DNA from: Amborella trichopoda
Lineage: Eukaryota; Streptophyta; Magnoliopsida; Amborellales; Amborellaceae
Length of the DNA: 64,000 nt
Assembly (NCBI RefSeq): GCF_000471905.2
Contig: NW_006498549.1
Span: 90,857-154,856 of the forward strand
Reading direction: 5' to 3'
The stretch's first letter is position 1. Each line of letters opens with the position of its first letter. A model generated the notes under the pieces. It made no database searches, was not told the origin of the DNA, and saw nothing but the letters and a program-made list of their open reading frames with translations. The translations under genes were made by a program, and so were the position numbers. Of the stretch, positions 44,921 through 54,751 are shown piece by piece.

Positions 44921-46199
44921 GCGAAGTGAAGAGATGGCCTGAGGGTAGAGGTCGCGTTTGGCTGACGAGGTGCCTGGATGCTGGGACAGGTCAAGTGGAG
45001 AACGCCACATGGCGGCAAGGCCTTGGCACAAGATCTGCTCGAGTGATCTGTTGATAACGTCAGGTTGGTAGTGTGGTGGCATGAGATTTGACGGTGATGC
45101 TTCGTGAATAACGCCTGGTAGGTGAGGCATGAGAAGGTTTAAATGCCACGGTCAGCAAGGCGCAGTTTTGGTGACACGTGGTCGAGCAACTGAACGGCAA
45201 GTATCTCAGGAAGCAGCAAGCTTTGATGAGCCTAAGCCCTTTAAAAGGGGGCTAGGCTTAAAAGAATGAGGGCATCTTTTCCCCTTTGTGACGAAGTTCC
45301 CTTTTGGATGCCCTTTGTGTCTAGGCAGCGTGGAGACTTTGTTTTCTTTGAAGAGCTTGGTCAGTGAGCAATGCTTGCTGTAGGGGCTAACTGCTTGACA
45401 CCGACCTTTAGGGTGCACGTGGGCATTGGGCGTCCTTATGAATACATTTGCTCTTGCGGAGGTGACGATGGACCCATGACAGAGGGCGAGCTTGTTTCTC
45501 CGAGGATCCTTTGTTTGTGCGGGACTCTTGGTGTGAAGCCTACGGCCGTGTATGAGGCGCTGGGGGCCTGTCATCCTCATTGGAGGATGAGTTGAAGGAG
45601 GCGGCACTCTTCATGTTCTTCAAGTCTTGCTTGCAGAGATGGATGCCACCTCTTGAAGGTACCACCACCTTGGGAGGGTGGTTGGTCCCTTGAAGGGAAG
45701 GGATCAACTTTAGAACAGATGTACACATTTTTTTCGTGTTACAAATTGTATTGTAATAACAAACATGTAATCTTCTTTTTGTTCATTAAATGGAATCCCC
45801 TTTTGCGCTTAATTCTCCTTCCTTGTTTCGCGTCATCGCATGTTGCTCTCCTTTTTTCATGGGCCCGTGCAATCCTTATCATTGTGGATGATGGGGACAA
45901 GGAATGGCAGATGGAATGCTCGTTCTGCCCATGGAGCAATTGCTGCTTGCTGTGTGATGATGGTTGGAATTCCCTTGCAGGTTTTCATCCCAACCCATGG
46001 GGATTGCGTCAGTGCTGATTTTTGCAAGACAACATTTATTTATTTTGGGAGGGGGAGATCGCAAGGGGTCCCATATATGGGTGAGGCAAGGAACAGGGTT
46101 CGCTTGCCTGCAAAGTTCAGTGGTGCAGAGGCGTGCCCGGGCGTTCTGAATGAGTGGCGTGCACACCATCACTTTACATCGCTTGCCTAGTACCTCCAC

Positions 46200-47500
46200 T
46201 CATGGATAATATTTCTTTAAGTATCTGTCGTTGATTTTAGGCATGGCTTCCACTCCTTCGACATTAACTAACAAGTACGCACCGTTGGGGAAAACCTTCT
46301 GTATGACAAATGGGCCGTCCCATTTTGGCTCGAATTTTCCTTTCGTTTCGCCATGGGTAACAATAAGCCTCTTATTGCCCAAACTAGCTCGTTGTTGAAG
46401 AAGGCTCTTCCTGGTGGATTGATCGAAGACCCTTTCATACGACTTTTGTGCGCCTCAAGGCTTTGCTGTGCTCGATGCCTTCCCTCGTCAAGCACATTTA
46501 GCTCTTAACAGCGGAGAGTGGCCTGCTCCTCGCTCTTCATTTCATAGTGGAGAGCCACTCTTAGGGATGGTAATTGAATTTCCAAGGGGACAACAACCTC
46601 GCTTCCGTACACTAGGGAGTAGAGGGTGGACTGTGCTGGTCCCTGGGTCGTGCTGCGGTAGGCCCAAAGGGTTTCAGGGAGCTACTCGTGTCAATTCTTT
46701 TTTATGATAGAGACGGATTTCCTTAGGGTGTCGCATAACATTTTGTTGAATGCTTTAGCAAGGTCATTGGCTCTTGGGGGATACATGGTCGAGTACTTCC
46801 ATGTGAACCCGAATTTCTCGGTTAACTTGCTAATCTGGCTGCTGTGAAATTCGGGACCTTTATCAGAAGTGATTTGGTCCAGAACACCGAATTTATATAT
46901 AATATGGTGCCACCGCGGTGCACGGGACTTTCTTGAGGGGTATTGCTTCAGCCCACTTAGAAAACTAATATGTCGCTGCGAGTATAAAAATATGTTCCAA
47001 AGAGTAGGGCGGATCGATAGGGCCTACAATGTCCATGCCCCAATGGGCAAAGGGCCAAGATGCCACCATCGGGTGGAAAGGTTCAGGTGGCTGGTTAACG
47101 AAATTGGCATGGATCAGGCAAACTGGGCAGCTTTTTGCAAATGCAATCGAATCCGCACTCATGGTGGGCCAATAGTAGCCTATTGACATGATCTTGTGGT
47201 AGAGCTTGTGGCCCGATTGGTGCATTCCTCACACCCCAATGGACTTCCGCGAGGACACACTCTGCCTCGTCGTGCCTGATACACCTGAGCAGCAAGTCAT
47301 TGTAGGAGATTGTTCTTGGCACACAAATTGTGTGGCTAACCTCCAGAACTTGTTCCGCTCACTAGGGTCGTCAGCCAATCAACTGTGCAGTAGATACACC
47401 CTTATGGGAGAGCGCCAGTCAGTCACTTGTTCTTTTTCCGCACACATATGGTCCACAGCTAGGCGTTCTTTGCTTTCGCCTGCCCCCCTTGTGTAGGAAG
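46200..47500 (-). pseudogene. E4 integrase, broken, catalytic Glu changed
   Basis: The zinc-binding HHCC domain is clear in 46,965-47,225 (HQSGHKLYHK, CPVCLIH). Then comes WGMDIVGPID (first Asp) and, in another frame, TSDKGPEF (second Asp). At about 46,755 the third block reads RANDLAKAF where E2 has RANDLAEAF, so the catalytic Glu is Lys. The C terminus GKFEPKWDGPFVIQ ends normally at RYLKKYYP (stop at 46,200). Several frameshifts and stops lie between. It has the same family and order as E2 integrase. Confidence 0.9.
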
Positions 47501-47759
47501 TAGGGGAGGTGGACGAGCCCTTGCGCCGCCAACCCGTGCTGCGAAGGAAATGGGGTGGCGTTATTTGGGCAACTCTCTTGCCTGAAGTTCCTCCTTGGGC
47601 CCTTCTAGATCGTTGCCCCTAACTTGGCAACTGCGTCTGCCTAGGTGGGCGTTAAGCCTCCAGGGCACGTGGTCCAGAGTCACTTCGTCAAGCTAGGCTA
47701 TTAAAGACTTAGCGATGTTGAAATAAGGTTTGAGTCTCTACCTTCTCAAGTTGTATATC
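47501..47759 (-). pseudogene. E4 aRNase H, C-terminal part and linker (right of break in sense)
   Basis: Directly after the E5 insertion the frame resumes with LKPYFNIAKSLI, the usual continuation of Tat aRNase H after the RKLKG motif found at 49,462-49,480. E5 therefore splits the domain. Confidence 0.7.
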
Positions 47760-48540
47760 TGTAACAATCCTAAACTTTCAAAAAAAAAAAAAAAAAAAAA
47801 AAGAAAGAAAATAAACTTTTAATACATGATGAATCGTTTGAACATGATGGTCCTTAGGGACCATCGCTACTTTTCAAAGCTTTTCGTTTAAAAGCTTTGT
47901 TGCTTCCTTGCTCTTGCCACATCCATTAAAGGACGTGGGCTTTAGGCGTTTAAAGCGTAAGCTAACGCTCACACGTGTAATATAATAAAAGAATAAAATA
48001 ATATATTAGTAGAATTTAAATTCATATAGGTGAGGACTCTTACCCTAGAAAACTTATGAGATTTTTCTCTCTGGTCGAAATACAGTGAACTCCTCTCTCT
48101 AGCCGAATTTTTTATCGGAAGCTCCCTCTCAAATATTTGTGTGTAAGTGCCATCGTTTTTCTGAAAAATAGTCTGTTTTTAATAAATAGTGATATTTCCA
48201 TTTAGGATCTTTATTTTATAAGTTTTGTGTGTAAGTGATTTCATTATCTTGAAAAATAATCCGTTCTTTTAGAAAAGGAAATGAAATAATTATTTCTGCT
48301 TATTATCATGAATTTTAGGCACGATAAATTTTATGCGCAAGTGACCTCATTATTTTGAAAAATAATCTGTTTAATAAAATTGTAATATTTTAACTATGTT
48401 AGAAATTTTAAATGCTGTAAAAGNNNNNNNNNNNNNNNNNNNNTTCGCCATTGTAAATTTGTCCTAAAAAGAGATGTATATATATGTTTTGACTGCCACA
48501 TCTCAAGAATATCAGTATTGTAAATTCTTGGGGTGTGACA
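47760..48540 (+). repeat. E5 5' LTR (781 bp including 20-N gap)
   Basis: TGTAACAATCC...TTGGGGTGTGACA. It carries two hairpins: 47,846-47,865 (GATGGTCC-TTAG-GGACCATC) and 47,875-47,899 (CAAAGCTTTT-CGTTT-AAAAGCTTTG). From 48,139 it has three imperfect copies of a GTGTAAGTG...GAAAAATAATCTG segment where the 3' LTR has one. The N gap at 48,424-48,443 hides the remainder. Confidence 0.9.
48424..48443. other. Assembly gap (20 N)
   Basis: Exactly 20 N inside the 5' LTR of E5. Compared with the 3' LTR, about 240 bp (49,115-49,358) have no counterpart here, so the true gap may be larger than 20. Confidence 0.95.
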
Positions 48541-48544
48541 ATTA

Positions 48545-48562
48545 TGGTGTCAGAGCAATAGG
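48545..48562 (+). other. E5 primer-binding site, initiator tRNA-Met type
   Basis: TGGTGTCAGAGCAATAGG lies four bases after the 5' LTR. It resembles the standard TGGTATCAGAGC PBS of many plant retrotransposons. Confidence 0.8.
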
Positions 48563-48635
48563 TTTAAGATTCTTAGGAAATTTAAAAATCTTTTTCAATA
48601 ATCAGGTACACAAATTTAGAGGACTAAATTTCTTT

Positions 48636-48648
48636 AAGGGGGGAATAA
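48636..48648 (+). other. E5 polypurine tract
   Basis: AAGGGGGGAATAA directly before the TG of the 3' LTR. Confidence 0.8.
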
Positions 48649-49456
48649 TGTAACAATCTTAAACTTTCAAAAAAAAATAAATAAATAAATAAAAGAAGAA
48701 AATAAAATTTTAGTACATGATGATTTGTTTGAACATGATGGTCCTTAGGGACCATCGCTACTTTTCAAAGCTTTTCGTTTAAAAGCTTTGTTGCTTCCTT
48801 GCTCTTGCCACGTCCATTAAAGGATGTGAGCTTTAGGCGTTTAAAGCGTAAGCTAACGCTCACACCTGTAATGTAATAAAAGAATAAAATAATATATTAG
48901 TAGAATTTAAATTCATATAGGTGAGGACTCCTACCCTAGTAAACTTATGAGATTTTTCTCTGTGGTCGAAACACAGTGAACTCCTCCCTCTAGCCGAATT
49001 TTTTATCGGAAGCTCCCTCTCAAATATTTGTGTGTAAGTGCCATCGTCTTTCTGAAAATAGTCTGTTTTTAATAAATAGTGATATTTCCGTCCAAGATCT
49101 TTATTTTATAAGTTTTGTGATTTTTTGAAGTGAAACTGTTAATGCATTTCTGTTAATAGATATCCATTTTGGAAATATTGATATCTTTCAACCATGATTA
49201 TTTTTAGGATTATGATGATCACTTACTGAGTAGTCAAACTCATCAAACTATGGTAAATATTTTTTAGGATAACCGCGGTTTCATTTGAGTGCTCGTCAGG
49301 ATCAACTTTGGGAAGATATTGTAGTTGTGCTTAAACTTTCTTTTGTTACTTTTTAAAAATTTGCCATTGTAAATTTGTCCTAAAAAGATATGTATATATA
49401 TGTTTTGACTGCCACATCTCAGGAATATCAGTATTGTAAATTCTTGGGGTGTGACA
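48649..49456 (+). repeat. E5 3' LTR (808 bp)
   Basis: Complete, TG...CA. The first ~470 bp match the 5' LTR with few changes, including both hairpins (for example 48,737-48,756). The middle (49,119-49,358) is not seen in the 5' LTR; the last ~95 bp match again. Confidence 0.9.
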
Positions 49457-50206
49457 ATATCCCTTTGAGTTTTCTAATTACGAGCTCTGAATCACCATGG
49501 ATGTCTAAGTGTTTCGCATGCAGGTGAAAGGAGAATTCTAGGCCTATGATGAGTGCCTGGTACTCTGCCTCGTCATGCAATCCCACCCCCGAGAGGGAGA
49601 AGTATAAGCGGATTAATCCCACTCGGGGAGTGAGGAATACCACTCCTGCTCCACCTTTCTCTGACTGGAAGGCCCTATCGAAATACATCCTCCAGCTGCA
49701 AAAGCTTTCCACATAAAAAATCCCTTCATTCGGTAGGTCGTCAATTGTGGGGGTGCCTGCCGGAAGCGGGTGAGTGGTCAGGAACTCCGCAATGGCCTGA
49801 CCTTTGACGGCCCTTTGCGGCACAAATGTGATGTCAAATTCAATGAGGAGTAGTGACCATTTGGCTATTCGCCCCATCAGGCAGGGACATGACAAAGAGA
49901 CAAGTCGAATCGGTTGCGCGAGCAGGTAATGGCATAGCTTCTGTACCGCGGAGATTAGAGCTAAATATGGCTTCTCTATTGGTGAGTAATTGACCTCTGC
50001 TCCTTGCATCCTACGACTAAGATAATACAAGGTTGTTTCCTTCCCCTCGTCATTGTTCTAAGCGAGTAAGCCTCCAAGTGACTCATCAAGTGCGGCCACG
50101 TATAAAATTTGAGGCCTCCCTGAGATGGGTGGGGAGAGAACTGAGGGGTTGAGAAGATAGCTTTTGATGTTGTCAAAGGCCGTTTAGCATGCCTCATCCC
50201 ATTCAA
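49457..50206 (-). pseudogene. E4 RNase H and N-terminal aRNase H, truncated by E5
   Basis: The 200-codon frame ending at 49,428 shows RNase H connection motifs (LISAVQKLCHYLL, VKGQAIAEFLTTHP), then aRNase H: MYFDRAF (first Asp at about 49,680; Gly of the usual FDGAF is Arg), HDEAEYQALIIGLE and HGDSELVIRKLKG. All three acidic residues are present. From the TSD at 49,461 the frame runs into the E5 LTR, so its last ten codons are LTR sequence. The upstream frame 49,976-50,206 holds the start of RNase H. Confidence 0.85.
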
Positions 50207-50229
50207 AGGGGACCACTTTCTTCAAGAGA

Positions 50230-51188
50230 TGAGAGAAGTGCTGGCACCTTCATGATCGGTTAGAAATGAATCTCCTTATGTAGGCCAACTGACCTTGGAG
50301 GGACCTAAGATCCTTCAGATTTCTTGGCGGTTACATCTCTTGGATGACTTTGATCTTGACGGGCTCAATCTCCAGACCTCTGTACCGGACAATGAACCTG
50401 AGGAATCTCCTTGATCCCACACCAAAGGTGCATTTCAAGGGATTCATTTGGAGCTGGTGGAAGCGAAGACTCTTCCGAGGCTCTCTATATGGCTCCCCCT
50501 GCTATTCGATTTGACCACGAGGTTGTCTACATAGCATTCGACTTCCTCATGCAACATGTCCTTGAAGACAGTGGTCATGACCCTTTGGTAAGTGGCCCCT
50601 GCATTTTTAAGGTTAAAGGGCATCACCGTGTAGTAGAAGACACCTTTTGGTATCGAAAAGCTGTGGATTACTCATCCACTGGGAACATCCGTACTTGGTT
50701 ATTACTGTCATAGCTGTCCATAAAGGAGAAGGCCCGACAGTTGGTGGTGGAATCGATCAGTAACTCCATGAAGGGGAGGGGGAAGTCATATCTAGGGCAT
50801 GTCGTGTTGAAATCTCGGAAGTCGATGCAGACCCTGATCTGCCCATTTTTCTTTTTGATTGGAACTATGTTAACCAACCATTTCGGGTTTTTCACCTCCC
50901 GAATGAAGCGTGCTAATCTAAGCTTGTCCACCTCCGCCTCGACCTGGATTTCAAGGTCGAGCATAAATCACCTTGGCTTTGTTTGACTGGCCTGCATAAC
51001 GGGTCGATTCCCAACCATTGAACTGCTATGCGTGGGTCAAGACCAGGAATCTCCTCGTAATGACAGGCAAATACGTCCTGATTAGCTTTCAGGACTTCAA
51101 TATATTCTTCTTTTCCCTGGAGTGTCATAGCAGCGGAGATGAAGGTGGGTCTTGGATCGGTTTCGGTACCCAGGTTTATTTCCTCCAA
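50230..51188 (-). pseudogene. E4 reverse transcriptase, YVDD changed to YVDN
   Basis: Frame 50,913-51,188 begins EINLGTETDPRPTFISA and contains PGLDPRIAVQWL. After a frameshift, 50,668-50,964 holds REVKNPKWLVNIV, KKKNGQIRVCIDFRD and FSFMD. 50,444-50,626 then holds MMPFNLKNAGATYQR and CYVDN. The second Asp of the catalytic YVDD is Asn (GAC to AAC), which should abolish polymerisation. The G of PFGLKN is also lost. Confidence 0.9.
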
Positions 51189-51620
51189 ATCGTCCGCTGT
51201 GGCCTACCCGCCAGCTTCTAGAATCTCCAGTGCTTCTTCTATTTCCTCATCGCCCATTGGTGACTCATCCTCCGTGAAGGAGTGTGCCTTTGAAACTCCG
51301 GGTGCTAGTTTTGCTAGGGGCCCCTTCTAAGTCTCTTCCCTCATCCCAGTGTCAGGGGAAGGTTGTTGAGGGGACGGAGTAGGTTCTTGCGATCTTGCTA
51401 TATGCAATACTTTGTTAAAAGGAGACGGTGGCCGTGGGGGGATCAAATGCTCTGGGTAACCAAGCCTTTCTTTCTTGCGATACCGAGACGATATGAACTT
51501 GATCATAGCAAATGGGTCAAACATTCCCTTGCCGTTGTTTAGACCGGTGTTGATGGCTATCTCATAATCCATCCTTTTCATAATACGATGGGCTTTGAGA
51601 CTGTATAGGTCCCATCTGGG
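51189..51620 (-). pseudogene. E4 protease-RT linker with G-patch-like segment
   Basis: Frame 51,327-51,581 reads MKRMDYEIAINTGLNNGKGM and SSRYRKKERLGY. This is the G-patch-like stretch that Tat polyproteins have between protease and RT. No protease active site remains upstream. Confidence 0.65.
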
Positions 51621-52760
51621 TGTGACTACTACCGCTAGCGAGGGACACCCCTAAGGTCTGTTTGGCCATGCTGCTCACGTGCCTCTGGAGTGAACCCTGA
51701 TAATCGAGTGCATGCAGGTTTCAAGAGGGTACACGTCCTTGTTTCAGTTTTTTTTCGAGTCCTTGCCCTGTGGGATAGGCTCGGACTCTGCTGCATGGTC
51801 GCAATTGCCTGCTATTCTTGTGGTGGCTCGTGCATCCTCCTAGAATCCTCGACGAAAGAGCAGTCAAAGGTGGGTAGCCCATCCCTCTCTTTAAGGCGAC
51901 TAGGGCGAGGCGCTGACGGGGGGATACTTACCTGTTTAGCTGGTGAGGCCATCGGGCCTCCCATACGCATGTGAGTTTGCTTGGAAGACTTCTGATTGTC
52001 TTGAAGGTCATGTATCAGTCGAAAGTCAGCATTTTGGCTGCCCCGAGCCGTGGAGCTGTTATGCATGGTGCGGGTGGCATTAGAGCCACCAACACCGTGT
52101 CCAGGCCGAGAGTGACCCGAAATGGTTCGAGGGGCCTAGGTAGGATGCCGCTTACCCCAATCCATTATTATGGCGGTTGGGCCTCCTGGGAATCTATAGA
52201 CATAGGTGTGCGTGGTGCAGTAACCGCGCAGGCTGACATGGTGATTATCAAGGGGTTATATGTGCGTGAGGGCGCCAGTGTTAGTGATGCCCCTTTATGA
52301 AGCCGGCTGGGTCACTTTCTGGCTACCTGCGGTGACAGCAGTACTGTCGAGACCAGCTGAGTGAGGGAGAGTAGCGGCACAAGTGCAGCTGTGGGATCTG
52401 TGGCTGGTGGAGTGCCCGTCAGCAACAGAATGTTTTAGTGACGGGGCGGCAATGAAGTCTCCCGCGCAACGAGCATTAAGGGGCTCCCCCTTAACGCCCA
52501 AAGAGGTGAGGCAAGGTGTCTAAGGGTCCGTGCCCTGAACGTTTCCAGTGGAGGTCGGCATAGTTGGGCCAGTATGACAACAAAGAGGGCAAGAGAGGGA
52601 GGGAGAACAGAACAGTTTAGCGTCCTCTAAAGTGGCCGCGGATATGGGGATGTAGAACTTCCCAACCTAAAGGAAGGAGGGATAAGAAATCCCCATGGAA
52701 AAAGTGGAAGGAGGGGAAACAGAGATTGGTACCAGGAGACTGCTCAAGCCAATGATAAGG
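51621..52760 (-). pseudogene. E4 upstream ORF1 remnant
   Basis: Frames 52,295-52,501 and 51,812-52,066 match E2 ORF1 in words such as GEPLNARCAGDFIAAPSLKH versus ANAPCTGDIAAAPHRLH. It runs almost directly into the protease-RT linker, so gag and protease are deleted from this copy. Confidence 0.65.
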
Positions 52761-52767
52761 TGACCTG

Positions 52768-52785
52768 TCCCCAGTGGAGTCACCA
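52768..52785 (-). other. E4 primer-binding site, tRNA-Arg type
   Basis: TGGTGACTCCACTGGGGA on the -, two bases after the LTR end CATCA. It has one transition relative to E2. Confidence 0.8.
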
Positions 52786-52787
52786 GT

Positions 52788-54751
52788 TGATGTCGGTGGG
52801 GTCCTGGTTTCACTCCGTGTGGGGGTAATGAAACCATCTCTCGAACAACCGTGGAGGTCTTGCTCGCAGTGGATGCGTGGGCCCTCTTACTTGCTGATTG
52901 GAGGCTGACGGTGAGAGAGATTTTTGGAACTGGAGCGCAAATCGCTCTTATGCCACTAGGGGGTTCGAGGACACGCCCTGGTGGTTAGCCCTCTTAGAGC
53001 ACTTATGAAGCCCTCCGACTGTTCGTCAGTACGGTTTGGACGGGAGCCCTCCACAGGTTCTCAATCTCTATCTTTTCACTCTCTCTGTGCTATCGAGATA
53101 AAATCCTGGTGTCCCTCCTCCCCAGATGCCCTTTCGGAAGGATTTGCTTGCTGCTAAGGGGCGTGTGGGTAGAAGTCAAGTGCAGAGGTCTGCGGGTTAG
53201 CACACTTCCGCGAGCTCGCGTGTGGAAGTAGGAAGATGAGAGAGGGAGAGAGAGAGAGAGAGAGAAGGAATGACTCGGCTCAAGAGAGGTGGGATAACCT
53301 GCGCAACCGAGATGTCCGCGGGATCATGCACTCAAGAGTACCCTCCTTCTGAAAATTTTCTCTCTTTTTCTCTCCTTTCCCGAATGGACTAGGGGCTAAC
53401 ATAATAAGACTAGAATAAACTACCATCGATTCTTCCCAGCCTTTGGGGTATTGGAGCTTCCAAAAATGGGACCTTTTGGAGCGATTTTCTCCACCCTTTT
53501 ACAAATGAGCTAAGCTTGCTTATATAGAGGATTCACCAAATAGAGGTGAACGCTCAAAATCCAAGCTTAATTACAATTAAAGAAATTGAAAACAAATCCA
53601 AAACTTTGCTGTAAAGGACCAAAATGTCCCTATGATCTTTTGCCCCAATAATGAGATCGTCCCTGCATGCAGGCTGCTCCGCCATGGGAAGACCTTGGAA
53701 GCTGGTCCTTCAACTTGTGGCCACTGTTCAGCTTTTTCAGCAACATATCTTCATTCTTCTTTCGTTTGCGTGCATTGTGATGTCTTTTAATGATGTTGTG
53801 GTGGCCTTCTTCCCGGGGTGAAAGTCCGGCTAATTTTGTAAACTTTGTTTGTCAATGCATCCCCGAGCTGTGTCGCTTCAACTTCTGACTCTGCTTGCAA
53901 GTTAGAGAGGAGGTTGTAGCAATTGTTTTACACCAAGTTGGGGCCAACTTAGTACATATTTGTGTCTTCGGCTAATTTAGAAAGTTACCGAGGAAAGGGA
54001 TTCCGGCAACCGACTGAATTCGCTTCTTTGGCGACCTGTGGACTTGCATCCATTGAACAAGGGATCGAATGCAAGAGTTATACCAGAATGTACCTCTGTG
54101 CGAGGTGGTTGTTTTGAGCTCATCCTCATGTTAATCCATGGCCTGGATTTTGACCTATCCTTCACCGAATCTAGTGCTTGTTGAACCCCTTTTTTTTCTC
54201 TTGGTTTCTCTGACTGCTTTCCTCTTTAGAGCAAAGGGGGTTCTAGGTCACACCACAGTGAGTGCCTTTGGTCAAAATGATGGGGTTGGAGAGATCTAGA
54301 ACATGTCAACATTTGAGATCTATCTGATTTCAGAGAAAGGCGTCTTGGGTTGGAGAAGTTGCTACAGGAAAACGTTGTTGCAGTCCCCATTTTCGGAACT
54401 GGTTTGGTGAAGCCGCATCGCGTTACGGTAAAACTCATGAGCTGCAAGGCTGCATGAGCATAGACCCTTCTAGAGGGGTCCGATTGAGCCCAAATTTGGT
54501 CCTCGAGGGATTTTCGAGGTTCTAAGCACAATGGCGATGGTCTGGTGTCTCGTTGCAGCCACTATCATAGGGCTACAGTGGAGGGTCCTTCTTTGGTGCA
54601 CGGGCATTGAACCCTGGTCGCTAGTCTAGAGGCTCTATTTTTCAACACAATCCTGGTCTGCTGGTGTTTCGTGAACACGCGAGACCATATTGTCTCTACT
54701 ATTTGCTTATTCGCATGAGCTCATGGAGGTACTTCAAAAGTAACGTACAAC
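52788..54751 (-). mobile_element. E4 5' LTR, U3 end missing
   Basis: From the LTR terminus at 52,788 through U5 (52,788-53,230), palindrome, short GA tract (53,235-53,268), TATA (CTATATAA on -, 53,520-53,527) and U3 to 54,751, where the match to 42,230 stops. About 110 bp of U3 are lost at this outer end. It is about 2.1 kb when complete, shorter than the other Tat LTRs, without hairpin or 17-bp arrays. Confidence 0.8.

Larger units (their letters stand above)
42353..46199 (-). mobile_element. E4 3' noncoding region
   Basis: 3.8 kb between integrase and 3' LTR without coding sequence. It includes a 67-bp array (42,860-43,190), a 28-bp T-rich array (43,190-43,960), a T-rich stretch with repeated CCATG words (43,980-44,300), a GC-rich 26-bp array (44,560-44,920) and unique-looking sequence (44,930-46,199). 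Frames such as 44,519-45,130 are products of the repeat. No opposite-strand TATA like those of E1 and E2 was found. Confidence 0.6.
47755..49461 (+). mobile_element. E5: deleted chromovirus, LTR-PBS-PPT-LTR, with 5-bp TSD ATATC
   Basis: ATATC at 47,755-47,759 and 49,457-49,461 flanks an element with TG...CA ends. Two LTRs (47,760-48,540 and 48,649-49,456) enclose only 108 bp. The interior begins with a tRNA-iMet-type PBS and ends with TTTTTCAATAATCAGG...CTTTAAGGGGGG, identical in kind to the end of E6 pol and its PPT (63,941-63,999). So it is an internally deleted member of the E6 family that still has all cis signals for replication. Confidence 0.95.

Noticed and set aside
44412-45130. Pro/His/Ser-rich frames of 130-203 codons
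   Set aside because: They translate the 26-bp GC-rich array; three overlapping frames are open at once.
45365-46190. Possible host gene between E4 arrays and integrase
   Set aside because: Short frames with no family resemblance, no splice-supported structure that I can see, and located inside E4.
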